From Acidobacteriota bacterium (GTDB taxonomy: Bacteria > Acidobacteriota > Terriglobia > Acidiferrales > UBA7541), in NCBI GenBank assembly GCA_003223255.1, contig QHYJ01000194.1, forward strand, positions 1-35,654: 35,654 nucleotides of DNA. Direction: 5' to 3'. The position numbers and the translations under genes are program-made. Under the pieces are notes generated by a model, which made no database searches, was not told the DNA's origin, and saw only the letters and a program-made list of their open reading frames with translations. Positions 24,389 to 33,350 of the stretch are shown here, piece by piece (position 1 is the stretch's first letter; each line of letters starts with the position of its first letter).

Positions 24389-24682
24389 ATGAATCTTCCG
24401 TTGCGCGTGTTGTCTCGCGAAGCCAAGGGGCGCGAACTCAACGCGCACACACGCGATCTCAGCTATCGCGGTTTGTATTTTCTTGCCGAAGCGGACTTTG
24501 AAGTTGGAAACGACATCGATTTCGTCATTACCTTTCCGCAGCAGGTCACGCAATCCGGCGACGTGAACATTCGCTGCCAGGGAACAATCGTGCGCGTCGA
24601 AGCGTCCGAGAATGGCCGCGTGGGAATTGCCGCAAGGATTGCGCGCTATGAATTCCTGCCGGCCTCTGCGACCGCAGCCTGA
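24389..24682 (+). CDS. Single-domain PilZ protein
   Basis: Compact PilZ domain of about 97 aa from the ATG at 24389. It has LPLRVLSREAKG, then HTRDLSYRGLYFL, which contains the D-x-S-x-x-G half of the c-di-GMP motif, then FEVGNDIDFVITFP, and a C-terminal VRVEAS...VGIAARI. The Arg-rich RxxxR half-motif that usually precedes it is absent (GGGRFNMN upstream), so c-di-GMP binding may be weak or lost. A TTG at 24326 could add 21 residues. I prefer the ATG because the inverted repeat lies over the TTG and a G-rich stretch stands about 9 nt before the ATG. It is divergent from the other PilZ gene. Confidence 0.78.
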   Translation: MNLPLRVLSREAKGRELNAHTRDLSYRGLYFLAEADFEVGNDIDFVITFPQQVTQSGDVNIRCQGTIVRVEASENGRVGIAARIARYEFLPASATAA

Positions 24683-24789
24683 GACTGCTATAAAATAGCT
24701 CTCGCTGGCGCGTTCCGTTCTCCTGTGTGACCGCACATGAGTACAATGGATTCTGCACATCCTTTTCTGGTCTGCCGCTGGGGGAAACT

Positions 24790-25017
24790 ATGTATCACTA
24801 CGATCCTAGCCTTGCCTTGGAAGAGCTGCAGGAAGATGCCTTGCTTCCGCACCCGGTCAAATTGCGCGACATGATCCTGCGCACCAAGCTTGACCCGAGT
24901 AACGCGCAACTGCTGAACCACGATTTTCAGGATTACCTGGCGCGCTTTGGCGAATTGCAAAAGCTCGGGCGCGGCATCCTGGAGCGGCTCGCCGCGGGCC
25001 AGCGCAAGGCCTCTTGA
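24790..25017 (+). CDS. Small hypothetical protein
   Basis: 75-aa soluble protein starting MYHYDPSLALEELQED, with a predicted helical pattern and a Lys/Arg-rich end. I do not recognise a family. GGGGGA lies about 5 nt upstream of the ATG at 24790. The frame continues upstream to a GTG at 24727, but the upstream residues look non-conserved. Its stop is 31 bp before the glycosyltransferase start, so the two may be co-transcribed. Confidence 0.6.
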   Translation: MYHYDPSLALEELQEDALLPHPVKLRDMILRTKLDPSNAQLLNHDFQDYLARFGELQKLGRGILERLAAGQRKAS

Positions 25018-25048
25018 TGCCATCCGCAAATCTGCAAGCCATCCGCCG

Positions 25049-26194
25049 ATGAAACCCAAGCCGCGGGTCCTGCTGCTCTCCGCGACTTCGGGCGCAGGCC
25101 ACATGCGCGCAGCGCAAGCCCTGGAAAAAGCATTTTTGGCGCGCGGCGACTGCCTCGTGGAACACATCGACGCGCTCCATTACGTCAGCAAATTTTTTCA
25201 ACGCGCCTACGACAAAGCGTACATTTCCCTGATCCGCCGGGCCCCGGAATTAATGGGCTTACTCTACGACCGCACCGATCAGCCCTGGCGGCACCTGCGG
25301 CGGCGCCTCACACTCGACCGCCTAAACACCGGCCCGATGATCCGCTTGCTCAAGCGCGTCCAGCCGGATCTCTGCGTGGCCACGCACTTCCTGCCCGCGG
25401 AAATCATCGCCTGGCTCATCGCCAAGAAAAAACTGCGCGCGCGCAGCGCCATCGTGGTCACGGATTACGACGTCCACGCCATGTGGCTCTGCCGCACCGT
25501 GGATCGCTACTACCTAGCCATCGAGGAGGCCGCGGAATATCTGGCGCACATTGGCGTGCCGCGAGAAAAATTGCGCGTGACGGGCATCCCCATCGACCCG
25601 CTCTTCGCCACGCCTTTGCCTCTCCCGGAAGCGCGAAAACATTTGGGACTCGACGCGGAGGCAACCGTCGTGCTCATTTCCGCGGGCGGCTACGGCATCG
25701 GCCCGGTCGAACAACTCGTCAAAGACCTGCTCGGGCTGCCGCGGGCCTGGCAGATCGTAGCCATTGCGGGGAAAGCCGAGAAAACGCACAAACGCTTGGA
25801 GGAATTGGCTAAGGTCGCGAGCAAGCTTCCCTTCGGGGCTCCCAGGCTCTGCGCCGTGGGATTCACCACCGAAATGGACAAATACATGGCTGCGGCCGAT
25901 TTGATGGTCGGCAAAGCCGGGGGCTTGACTACTTCCGAAGCCCTGGCCCGTGCTCTGCCCATGGCGCTGATCGAACCCATTCCCGGCCAGGAAGAGCGCA
26001 ATGCCGACCATTTGCTGGAAGCCGGTGCCGCAATTCGCTGCAACAATCCGCCCGCGGCGGCCTGGAAAATTGTTACTCTACTGGACAACCCAGCTCGTCT
26101 CCATCAAATGCGTGAAGCCGCGAGGAAGCTCGGCAAGCCGGCGGCTGCCACGGCCATCGCCGAAGACGCGCTCTGGCTAGTGCCGTCTTCCTAG
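25049..26194 (+). CDS. MGDG-synthase/MurG-like glycosyltransferase (GT28 fold)
   Basis: 381-aa GT-B glycosyltransferase resembling monogalactosyl/diglucosyl-diacylglycerol synthases. The N-terminal domain begins VLLLSATSGAGHMRAAQAL, the acceptor-binding loop typical of MGDG synthases, with TDYDVHAMW in the middle. The C-terminal donor domain has SAGGYGIGPVEQL and the strongly conserved GKAGGLTTSEALAR and PIPGQEERNADHL blocks. The probable role is transfer of a sugar to diacylglycerol or a similar lipid at the inner membrane; the exact sugar is not readable. The start is the ATG at 25049. The frame runs back to 24947 but overlaps the small upstream gene there. There is no signal peptide; membrane association would be peripheral. 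Confidence 0.88.
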   Translation: MKPKPRVLLLSATSGAGHMRAAQALEKAFLARGDCLVEHIDALHYVSKFFQRAYDKAYISLIRRAPELMGLLYDRTDQPWRHLRRRLTLDRLNTGPMIRLLKRVQPDLCVATHFLPAEIIAWLIAKKKLRARSAIVVTDYDVHAMWLCRTVDRYYLAIEEAAEYLAHIGVPREKLRVTGIPIDPLFATPLPLPEARKHLGLDAEATVVLISAGGYGIGPVEQLVKDLLGLPRAWQIVAIAGKAEKTHKRLEELAKVASKLPFGAPRLCAVGFTTEMDKYMAAADLMVGKAGGLTTSEALARALPMALIEPIPGQEERNADHLLEAGAAIRCNNPPAAAWKIVTLLDNPARLHQMREAARKLGKPAAATAIAEDALWLVPSS

Positions 26195-26326
26195 CCAAGC
26201 GTCACCTTGCTTGTTGGCTTGCCGAGATTGGTTGCAAAAAATCGGAACGGCGCTGGTAGACTGAGAAGCAGGGGAAGGGATTGGGGGAACGGTCCGCGGT
26301 GGGAACGCGACGGATCACCAGGGGCA

Positions 26327-27013
26327 ATGCGAAGAAACACACTGCTCATCGACGCAGACGATACGCTTTGGGAAAATAACGTCTTCTACGAGAAGCTGAT
26401 TGAAGACTTCATCAGTGTCGTCGAACCTTACGGCTACACGCGCGCCTACATCCGGCACATCCTGAACGAAACCGAACGCAAAAATATCCGGCAGTATGGC
26501 TACGGGGTGCGCAGCTTCGGGCGCTCACTTGAGGAAACCTACCTGAAGCTGGCCGACCAGATGGCTCGCCGCGAGATCCTCGCGCAGATTCACAGCCGCG
26601 TCATCGAGTTGGAGCGCACGCCGCCGAAAATTCTGGATGGCGTGCCGGAAACCCTGGCGTACTTAACGGAGCGCCATCGCCTGATTCTTTTCACCAAGGG
26701 TGAGCCGGCCGAGCAGGCGGCAAAAGTCGAGCGTTCCGGCCTGCAGGGCTTTTTCGAATTCATCGAGATCGTTCCGGAAAAAAATACGCAGACATACGGC
26801 GGGCTCGTGCATAAACACAAAATTGTGAAGGCTCACGGCTGGATGATCGGCAACAGCCCCCGCAGCGACATCAATCCCGCCATGCAAGTCGGCCTGAATG
26901 CCGTCTACATTCCGCACCAGCATACCTGGACCCTGGAGCACGAACCCGTAGTGGCCGGTTCCGGAAAATTGGTCATCCTGCCTTCCTTCCGCGAACTCCG
27001 CTCCCACTTCTAG
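26327..27013 (+). CDS. HAD-superfamily hydrolase
   Basis: 228-aa phosphatase-like protein. Motif I is DADDT (D9 nucleophile, D11 acid/base), motif II FTKG (Thr), motif III the Lys in VPEKN, and motif IV GNSPRSDINPA. The cap between motifs I and II is helical, about 90 residues, as in subclass C1. The frame begins upstream at 26207, but that part is Arg/Gly-rich without similarity. The ATG at 26327 puts motif I at the usual distance from the start. The substrate is unknown. It lies 132 bp after the glycosyltransferase and converges with lptD. Confidence 0.87.
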   Translation: MRRNTLLIDADDTLWENNVFYEKLIEDFISVVEPYGYTRAYIRHILNETERKNIRQYGYGVRSFGRSLEETYLKLADQMARREILAQIHSRVIELERTPPKILDGVPETLAYLTERHRLILFTKGEPAEQAAKVERSGLQGFFEFIEIVPEKNTQTYGGLVHKHKIVKAHGWMIGNSPRSDINPAMQVGLNAVYIPHQHTWTLEHEPVVAGSGKLVILPSFRELRSHF

Positions 27014-27060
27014 CGCCGGTCGTTGCCAGGAAGCGGAGGCGGGAGCGCGGCAAAGGCAGA

Positions 27061-29484
27061 CTAAAAAATCTTGTCGCGGTGCCGGAGGTTCCCGAACGTT
27101 CCGATATTCGCGATAATGAACGCAACGCGAAACTGATTTTCGCTGCGCACTTGCCCGAGGTTGAGCCGGCGGTATTCCAGCGCGAGGCCGCAGCAGCTTC
27201 CGTTATAACTTATCTGCGCAATCTGGTTTTGCAATGTCTCGTTCGTGAAGTCGTAGCCCACGCCTCCGGTAAAATTGAACCCTTTGCGGTTTTCGCTGCC
27301 GTAGCCCGCAAGCGCACGAATCTGGTTTGACGGCTTGAAGGGTGTCTGCCCGGGCGGCAGCGATGCCACATCGCTCGGCGAAGGACTGGCATCCAGGCGA
27401 AAGTGCGCCAACGTGATGAAAAGTTCGCGGTAAGGCTTGGCTTTCACGAGGGTCCCGATCGTGACTAGGCGCTGGAGGCGCGGATCGTACTGAAGAATCT
27501 GCTCCAGGTCGTACGGTCCGCCGGGCGTAATCTTGAAATCGCTGAGGATGGGCGACCAGTTCCGCGGCCCAAACGCAAAAGCAAACGGCGAGATGGAATC
27601 CAGCGCCTGAAAAACGTTGCGCTGCCCGTTGACGATGGCCCCGCCGAACGTGGGATCGAAATAATGCTTTTGCGCGATGCGCCAGGAAATCACTTCCTGC
27701 GGCTGCTCCTCGCCGTCTTTCCGGTAAAGGCGCTGCGTAAAACCATATTCGACTTCGCTGGTGTCCGTCAGCGTGGCGTCGCTGTCGAACCGAATAAAGT
27801 CTGCAAAATTGTCCACCCCAGTAACGTAGCGGTAGGTGATCTCGGGCTCGATGCTGTGTCGGAACTTTCGGCGAACCCTGCCTTTCTTAGCCCCTCTCTC
27901 GAAGAAGCCTTCGAAGGACGGCGGTCGAAGCTCGACCGCAAATTCGCCAGTATTTCGGACGATAGGCGTGCCGCTGACGACTCCGGCAGAATTCAGCGAA
28001 TCGCCGTAGCGCGTGGTGCGAAACGTGGCCGAACTCGTCACTCCAAACCAAGGGCCGAAGTGCAGAGGTAGCGTGACGCGCGGCGCGAATTCTTCGCGCG
28101 AAACGCTCAAGGGAGTGTCGATCGGCGTGTACGCGGAAGTGGGTAGGACCGAGTCTGCACGATGCACGGCTCCGATGAAACTGTCGAAAGAAAAATAGAC
28201 GGGAATCTTCTGCCAGGGAGATTGTTCGACGGTGCTGAACCGCGCCTGCGGCAGATTGCGCAGCGTAACGCTGGTTGCGGGCATCGCCGTGGCCGCCACC
28301 GGCAGTGTCAGAAAGCTTTTGTCGTTGATGCCCGCGAAATTCAAGCTGAAGGCGCGGAAATTATTCGTCAGGAACATCGCGCTGCGCACTTCGGAGTTGA
28401 TGGCATCGCCAAAGGTGTCGGCAAACGCAAGGCGGAAAGTCAGCGAGGAGAGCTGGTTGTAGTCGGTGACAAAGCGCCAGCCATGGCCCAGCAGGGACTG
28501 AATTTCCACCCGTTGCTGCTGGCCGCCCTGCGGAGAACGTGTGGGGGCGGGATTCAAGAGCCCGCGATCGTTGACGCCGAAATAGGTGTATTCCGCCGAA
28601 GTGTTCTCAAAAGGCCTGGCGCGAAAAGTGCCGCGCTCGAGCAATCCGCGCCGGCTCATGAATTGCGCACCGAAGGTCGTGTCCATCCACGACAGGGGCG
28701 CGAGATAAAAAGCATCGCCTAAAATGAAGCCTTTGCGCGAGCTCTGGCCGATATCGGGAACCAGAAATCCCGATTGCCGGACTTTGGCTCCTGCGGGTGC
28801 TGTGGCGTAAGGAAGCCAGACGAGCGGAACGCGAAATAAACGGAAGTTCGCATTGACCAGCGCCACCGCCCTGTCCATGCGAATGCGCGCTTCGGGAGCG
28901 TAGAACTGCCACTTCGGATGTTCCGGGTCGCAGATGGTGATCCACGCGCCCTGCACGAAATACAAGTCCCCGGCAAATCGTTCCACTCGGCGCGCTTCGA
29001 AATAGAGCGGATTATCCGTCAGCAAAACTTGATCGTTGGGCTGGCGCACGATTTTGAAAGTGCCGTGAACATTCTGAAAAAGCCCGTGGCCGGTGCTGAC
29101 GTTGTAATGCGCTTCGGTCGCTTCGAGGTGCTCGCCGTTGTAGTCCAATTGAACGTGGCCGGTGGCTACCGCTTCCTTGGTTTTTTCGTTGTATTCGACA
29201 TGATCGGCGCGCAACCGTGTATCGGCGTAGAGTATGTCCACGTCGCCATCGGCGCTGGTGACATCGCCTTTTAGCGTTTGCGTCTTGGCTTCCAGTTTCA
29301 CATACGCTCCCCTCTCTGCGGACGGGCGCACCTGTTGCGCTCGAGCGGTAAGAGGGGAGTAGCTCAAAGCCGTCCCGAGAAGTGTCGTCAGCAGGAAGAA
29401 ACGGCAGATCGCACCATGAACCTGTGCCCAAGATTGATGATTCACGCAATCCATGCGACGGGTAACGAAACGATAGCCTAGCAT
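27061..29484 (-). CDS. lptD: LPS-assembly outer-membrane protein LptD
   Basis: Outer-membrane beta-barrel that inserts LPS into the outer leaflet together with LptE. The 807-aa frame has an N-terminal hydrophobic export signal (about residues 28-48, ending ARAQ) and an OstA/LptA-like beta-jellyroll (LRADHVEYNEKTKEAVATG). A long barrel domain follows, ending in Phe, as usual for outer-membrane porin-type proteins. Cys residues suit the known non-consecutive disulfides: C185 in TICDPEHP and the adjacent pair C764/C765 in NGSCCGLALEY. Its presence identifies a diderm cell. ATG 29484 lacks a ribosome-binding site; an internal ATG at 29454 is possible. The gene is monocistronic here, without lptE or surA. 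Confidence 0.92.
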   Translation of the reverse strand: MLGYRFVTRRMDCVNHQSWAQVHGAICRFFLLTTLLGTALSYSPLTARAQQVRPSAERGAYVKLEAKTQTLKGDVTSADGDVDILYADTRLRADHVEYNEKTKEAVATGHVQLDYNGEHLEATEAHYNVSTGHGLFQNVHGTFKIVRQPNDQVLLTDNPLYFEARRVERFAGDLYFVQGAWITICDPEHPKWQFYAPEARIRMDRAVALVNANFRLFRVPLVWLPYATAPAGAKVRQSGFLVPDIGQSSRKGFILGDAFYLAPLSWMDTTFGAQFMSRRGLLERGTFRARPFENTSAEYTYFGVNDRGLLNPAPTRSPQGGQQQRVEIQSLLGHGWRFVTDYNQLSSLTFRLAFADTFGDAINSEVRSAMFLTNNFRAFSLNFAGINDKSFLTLPVAATAMPATSVTLRNLPQARFSTVEQSPWQKIPVYFSFDSFIGAVHRADSVLPTSAYTPIDTPLSVSREEFAPRVTLPLHFGPWFGVTSSATFRTTRYGDSLNSAGVVSGTPIVRNTGEFAVELRPPSFEGFFERGAKKGRVRRKFRHSIEPEITYRYVTGVDNFADFIRFDSDATLTDTSEVEYGFTQRLYRKDGEEQPQEVISWRIAQKHYFDPTFGGAIVNGQRNVFQALDSISPFAFAFGPRNWSPILSDFKITPGGPYDLEQILQYDPRLQRLVTIGTLVKAKPYRELFITLAHFRLDASPSPSDVASLPPGQTPFKPSNQIRALAGYGSENRKGFNFTGGVGYDFTNETLQNQIAQISYNGSCCGLALEYRRLNLGQVRSENQFRVAFIIANIGTFGNLRHRDKIF

Positions 29485-29693
29485 GCACTCGCAGGGTTTT
29501 GAAGGTCAGGACTGCCGCGGAGTTGCTCGAACGGAAAGAGCGCCAGAGGCCTATAGCTGCAACGCATGCTTGAAACGCGATTCTGCTGCCGCGCGTCTGT
29601 CTGCTCAGGGTTGGTTGGCCCTTCCAGAAACATTTGCTGCGCAGGACCCGCGACAGGGGTAAGATGCCGGGCCTTGCGCTTGAGGAGACAGAA

Positions 29694-32600
29694 ATGAAGC
29701 TAACGTCGAGGACGCTTCGGACGATTGTCGCTGGTGTGGCGCTGGTGGGTGCCACGGCCGTGCTCGCCCTGGCGGCGCCCGAACCCCAAAGCCCCACCGA
29801 CAGGTTCAAGAACCTGGAATTTCGCGAGATTGGGCCTGCGGTCATGGGCGGCCGCATCGATGATTTCGCCGTGGTCGAGAGCAATCCGAACATCGTCTAC
29901 GTGGGCACAGCCTCCGGCGGCGTTTGGAAAACCACCAACAACGGCACCACCTGGGAACCGGTCTTCGACAAAGAAGGGGTCTCCACCATTGGCGACATCG
30001 CCATCGCGCCTTCCGATCCTTCGATTGTTTGGGTCGGAAGCGGCGAGCCCAATAACCGCCAGAGCTCCTCGTGGGGCGACGGCGTTTACAAGTCCATCGA
30101 TGCAGGCAAGACTTGGAAGAACATGGGCTTGGAGAAGACCCAGCACATCGGAAGAATCGTCATCCACCCGAAGAATCCAGATATCGTTTACGTCGCGGCG
30201 CAAGGCCATCTCTGGGGCCCAAATCCCGAGCGCGGCGTCTACAAAACCACCGACGGCGGCAAGAACTGGTCGCAGGCGCTCAAAATCAATGACGACACCG
30301 GCGTGACCGACATCGCCATAGATCCGGAGAGCCCGGACATTTTATATGCCGCCGCGTACGAGCGCCGTCGCAGCCCATACGGTTTCAACGGCGGCGGCCC
30401 GGACAGCGCCATTTACAAAACCATCGACGCCGGTGCAAACTGGAAAAAACTGACAAAAGGCCTGCCCTGGGAGAACGGCGGTGGCGATACCGGGCGCATC
30501 GGGCTGGGCATCTACCGCAAAGATTCCAACATCGTTTACGCCGAAATCCAGCACGAAAAGGGCGGCACGTTCCGCAGCGAAGATAAAGGCGAGACCTGGA
30601 AGCGCATGGGTGAAACGAACCCGCGGCCTTCCTACTACAGCCAGATCCGCATTGATCCCAACAATGATTTGCGCATTTGGGAGCTGGGCGCGCAGATGTT
30701 TTACTCCGAAGACGGCGGCAAAACATTCACCACCCAGCGCGTCCATGGCATTCACGGAGACTATCACGCCATGTGGATCGATCCCGCCAATTCCAATCAC
30801 ATGATCACCGGTTCCGACGGCGGCATCCATTGGAGTGACGATGCAGGGAAAAATTGGAATTTCCTCAATGTCATCGCCATCGGCCAGTTTTATGAAATCT
30901 CGCTGGACAACGAAAAGCCCTATCACATCTGCGGAGGATTGCAGGATAACGGTAGCTGGTGCGGCCCGAGCCAGACGCTCACCCGCGACGGCATCGCCAA
31001 CGAAGACTGGCAGGTGATTCACGGTGGCGATGGTTTTTACGCCGCCATTGACAACGTCGAGCCCTGGATCGTGTACACCGAGTCGCAGGACGGCCACATC
31101 GCCCGGCGCGACATGCGCACCGGACAAGAGCGCTCCATCCGCCCTGAAGCCAAAGCCAGCGAGCCGCATTACCGTTTCCAGTGGAATTCCCCCGTCGCGG
31201 TCTCATCCCACGACCACAACTCCATCTATTACGGCGGAAACTATCTCTTCAAATCCACCAACCGCGGAGACACCTGGACACGTCTGGGGGGCGACCTGAC
31301 CACCGGAGTCGACCGCAACAAGCTGCCGATTCTCGGAAAAGTGCCTGACAAGAACACCCTTTCGCGGAACGATGGCGTGCAGGACTATCCCACGATTACG
31401 ACGTTCAGCGAATCCCCGCTCACTCCCAACGTCCTCTGGGCCGGAACCGACGACGGCAACCTGCAAGTCACGCGCGACGCTGGCAAGACCTGGAAAAATG
31501 TAGTGAGCAAAGTGCCTGGCGTACCCAAGGGCACCTACGTGAGCCGCGTGGTCGCCTCAAAGACGGCGGAAGGCGCCGCTTTCGCCACGTTCGACGGACA
31601 TCGCAACGACGATTACAACGTCTACATTTTTGCTACAACGGACTACGGTGAAACCTGGAAAGTCATCCGCAACGGCATCCGCGATTCCGCTGGGAGCGTT
31701 CACGTGATCCGCGAGCATCCGCGCAACACCAACCTGCTCTTTGCCGGAACGGAATTTGGCTTGTGGGTTTCCTGGGACCGCGGCGCCAATTGGAACGCGC
31801 TGAAAAGCAATTTCCCGACCGTGCCTGTGGATGACATCGAAATTCAGGCGCGCGACAACGATCTCGTGCTTGCCACGCACGGCCGCTCCATCTGGATTTT
31901 TGACGACCTCACCCCCATCGAAAAAATGGACTCGAGCGTTGCGAGCTCGCCATTAACGCTTTTCCCCCCGCGACCTGCGACGACTTGGTTCATTCGCCAG
32001 CGACGCTGGAGCGCCGGTCAGCAAATGTTCACCGCAAAGAATCCGCCCTACGGCGTTCTTCTCAGTTACTACTTGAAGGAAGCTGTGCCGCCGGAACCTC
32101 CAAAGAAAACTGGCGAAGACCGGGCGGAGGCGGCGGAACAGAGGCCCCGGAGAGAAGCAAGGGCTGAAGCCGCGGAGAAAAAAGAAGGCAAAGTCAAAAT
32201 CACCGTGCTTGATAAAGACGGCAAAGTCGTTCGTGAATTGGATGGCCGCGGCGCAGCCGGAGTGAATCGCACAAACTGGGACCTTCGCCAGAACCCCGCC
32301 GCTGAGCCCACCCCGGAGCAGCAGGAAGCCATCGCCGCCGGATTTGGCTTCGGACCACGCGGGCCCCTGGTCGAGCCGGGCGAATACACCGTGAAGATCA
32401 AGGCCGGCGACAAGGAAGCCTCGCAGAAACTCACCGTGGATGAGGACCAGCGCATCACCATCTCCGCAGCCGATCGCGCGGCACGCCATGAAGCCATCGA
32501 AAAGCTGTACGCCATGGCCAAATCCACGGACAAGGACCGCACCATCATCGAAGGCATACAAACCGCTCTAACGAACGCCCGCGAACAATGGAAACAAGAC

Positions 32601-33017
32601 GCCGGGAAGAAGGACGCAACGAAAATTCCCGAAGACATCGTGAAAGCTGCCGACGACCTCCAGAAAAAAGTAGATGCAGCGGCCGAGAAGTTCATCCGCC
32701 CGCGGCAGGCGCTTGGCAATGCGGGGCCGCCTCTCGAATGGAAACCCGACCCGTTGCCCAATCAAGTCCAGGGTCTACTCAACGACCTGGATGGCTTCAC
32801 TGCAGCGCCTGACGGTCAGCAACAAGAAAAAATGGCCGAACTGACCACGCTCGTCTCTGAAGCTTCCGCCGCCGTCAAAGCTATTTCGGAAACAGACCTG
32901 CCCGCGCTCAACAAAAAAATGAACGACACGGGTATTCCGCATATCGTTCCGGCTCCGCCTCGTCCTCGCGGTGGCTTCGGCGACGGCGAGCATTCACAAC
33001 CACAAGATTCCGAGTAG
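29694..33017 (+). CDS. Large secreted Asp-box / VPS10-like propeller protein
   Basis: 1107-aa exported protein. From the ATG at 29694 (GAGGAGA upstream) a signal peptide is clear (basic MKLTSR..., hydrophobic core, cleavage after LALA-A). The body up to about residue 760 is built of propeller blades with at least ten Asp-box motifs of the type S-x-D-x-G-x-T-W (for example SIDAGKTW, TTDGGKNW, SEDKGETW, TRDAGKTW), a pattern shared with sortilin/VPS10 and BNR proteins. The C-terminal third is Glu/Lys-rich and partly helical, with an immunoglobulin-like EYTVKIKAGDKEASQKL part. No sialidase catalytic residues could be assigned. It is typical of Acidobacteriota-type genomes, probably acting on or binding extracellular polymers or peptides. 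It is followed by another exported propeller gene. Confidence 0.88.
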   Translation: MKLTSRTLRTIVAGVALVGATAVLALAAPEPQSPTDRFKNLEFREIGPAVMGGRIDDFAVVESNPNIVYVGTASGGVWKTTNNGTTWEPVFDKEGVSTIGDIAIAPSDPSIVWVGSGEPNNRQSSSWGDGVYKSIDAGKTWKNMGLEKTQHIGRIVIHPKNPDIVYVAAQGHLWGPNPERGVYKTTDGGKNWSQALKINDDTGVTDIAIDPESPDILYAAAYERRRSPYGFNGGGPDSAIYKTIDAGANWKKLTKGLPWENGGGDTGRIGLGIYRKDSNIVYAEIQHEKGGTFRSEDKGETWKRMGETNPRPSYYSQIRIDPNNDLRIWELGAQMFYSEDGGKTFTTQRVHGIHGDYHAMWIDPANSNHMITGSDGGIHWSDDAGKNWNFLNVIAIGQFYEISLDNEKPYHICGGLQDNGSWCGPSQTLTRDGIANEDWQVIHGGDGFYAAIDNVEPWIVYTESQDGHIARRDMRTGQERSIRPEAKASEPHYRFQWNSPVAVSSHDHNSIYYGGNYLFKSTNRGDTWTRLGGDLTTGVDRNKLPILGKVPDKNTLSRNDGVQDYPTITTFSESPLTPNVLWAGTDDGNLQVTRDAGKTWKNVVSKVPGVPKGTYVSRVVASKTAEGAAFATFDGHRNDDYNVYIFATTDYGETWKVIRNGIRDSAGSVHVIREHPRNTNLLFAGTEFGLWVSWDRGANWNALKSNFPTVPVDDIEIQARDNDLVLATHGRSIWIFDDLTPIEKMDSSVASSPLTLFPPRPATTWFIRQRRWSAGQQMFTAKNPPYGVLLSYYLKEAVPPEPPKKTGEDRAEAAEQRPRREARAEAAEKKEGKVKITVLDKDGKVVRELDGRGAAGVNRTNWDLRQNPAAEPTPEQQEAIAAGFGFGPRGPLVEPGEYTVKIKAGDKEASQKLTVDEDQRITISAADRAARHEAIEKLYAMAKSTDKDRTIIEGIQTALTNAREQWKQDAGKKDATKIPEDIVKAADDLQKKVDAAAEKFIRPRQALGNAGPPLEWKPDPLPNQVQGLLNDLDGFTAAPDGQQQEKMAELTTLVSEASAAVKAISETDLPALNKKMNDTGIPHIVPAPPRPRGGFGDGEHSQPQDSE

Positions 33018-33092
33018 CAAGAAGGAAGTTCCCCGGCGTAAGCCAGGCGGTGAAGAAGATTCGGCCCAGCTGAAGGCGCAACCTGCCGAGCG

Positions 33093-33107
33093 TGCCTGCC
33101 GCAGGCA
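33093..33107. repeat. Palindrome TGCCTGC-c-GCAGGCA
   Basis: A perfect 7-bp inverted repeat around a single central base, with a CCTGCC direct repeat 13 bp earlier. This is a GC-rich palindrome of the kind that occurs as a dispersed element; only one copy is seen here. Confidence 0.45.
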
Positions 33108-33233
33108 GGCGAAGCAAGGCATCTGCTGTTCAGCAGCCTGATCAGGAGCCCAACGAAATTTCTCCGCGTGCTTTCGCGACCGTATCACGCTAGGAACGCT
33201 AGGATGGCGAAACAATTTCGGCGTAATCGCGTC

Positions 33234-33250
33234 TAAGTTAAGTTAAGTTA
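33234..33250 (+). repeat. TAAGT tandem repeat, three copies
   Basis: Three copies of TAAGT plus TA in a row, flanked on both sides by CGCG. It is a local AT-rich simple repeat in an otherwise GC-rich region. Confidence 0.6.
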
Positions 33251-33350
33251 CGCGAGAGGGTGTGTTCAATTCAAGTTCCGAAGTTCTGCACGATCACCCT
33301 GTTTCAAAATTTTTCCGGCGCCTCGTTTGCTGATTTACAGGAGAAGACTT

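Larger units (their letters stand above)
33018..33350. other. Intergenic region with short repeats
   Basis: 333 bp without a credible gene. The contents are a 15-bp GC palindrome (33093-33107), a direct repeat of CGCTAGGA (33188-33204), a TAAGT tandem repeat (33234-33250) and, at its end, the ribosome-binding site of the PD40 gene. I see no strong promoter pattern. Confidence 0.45.
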
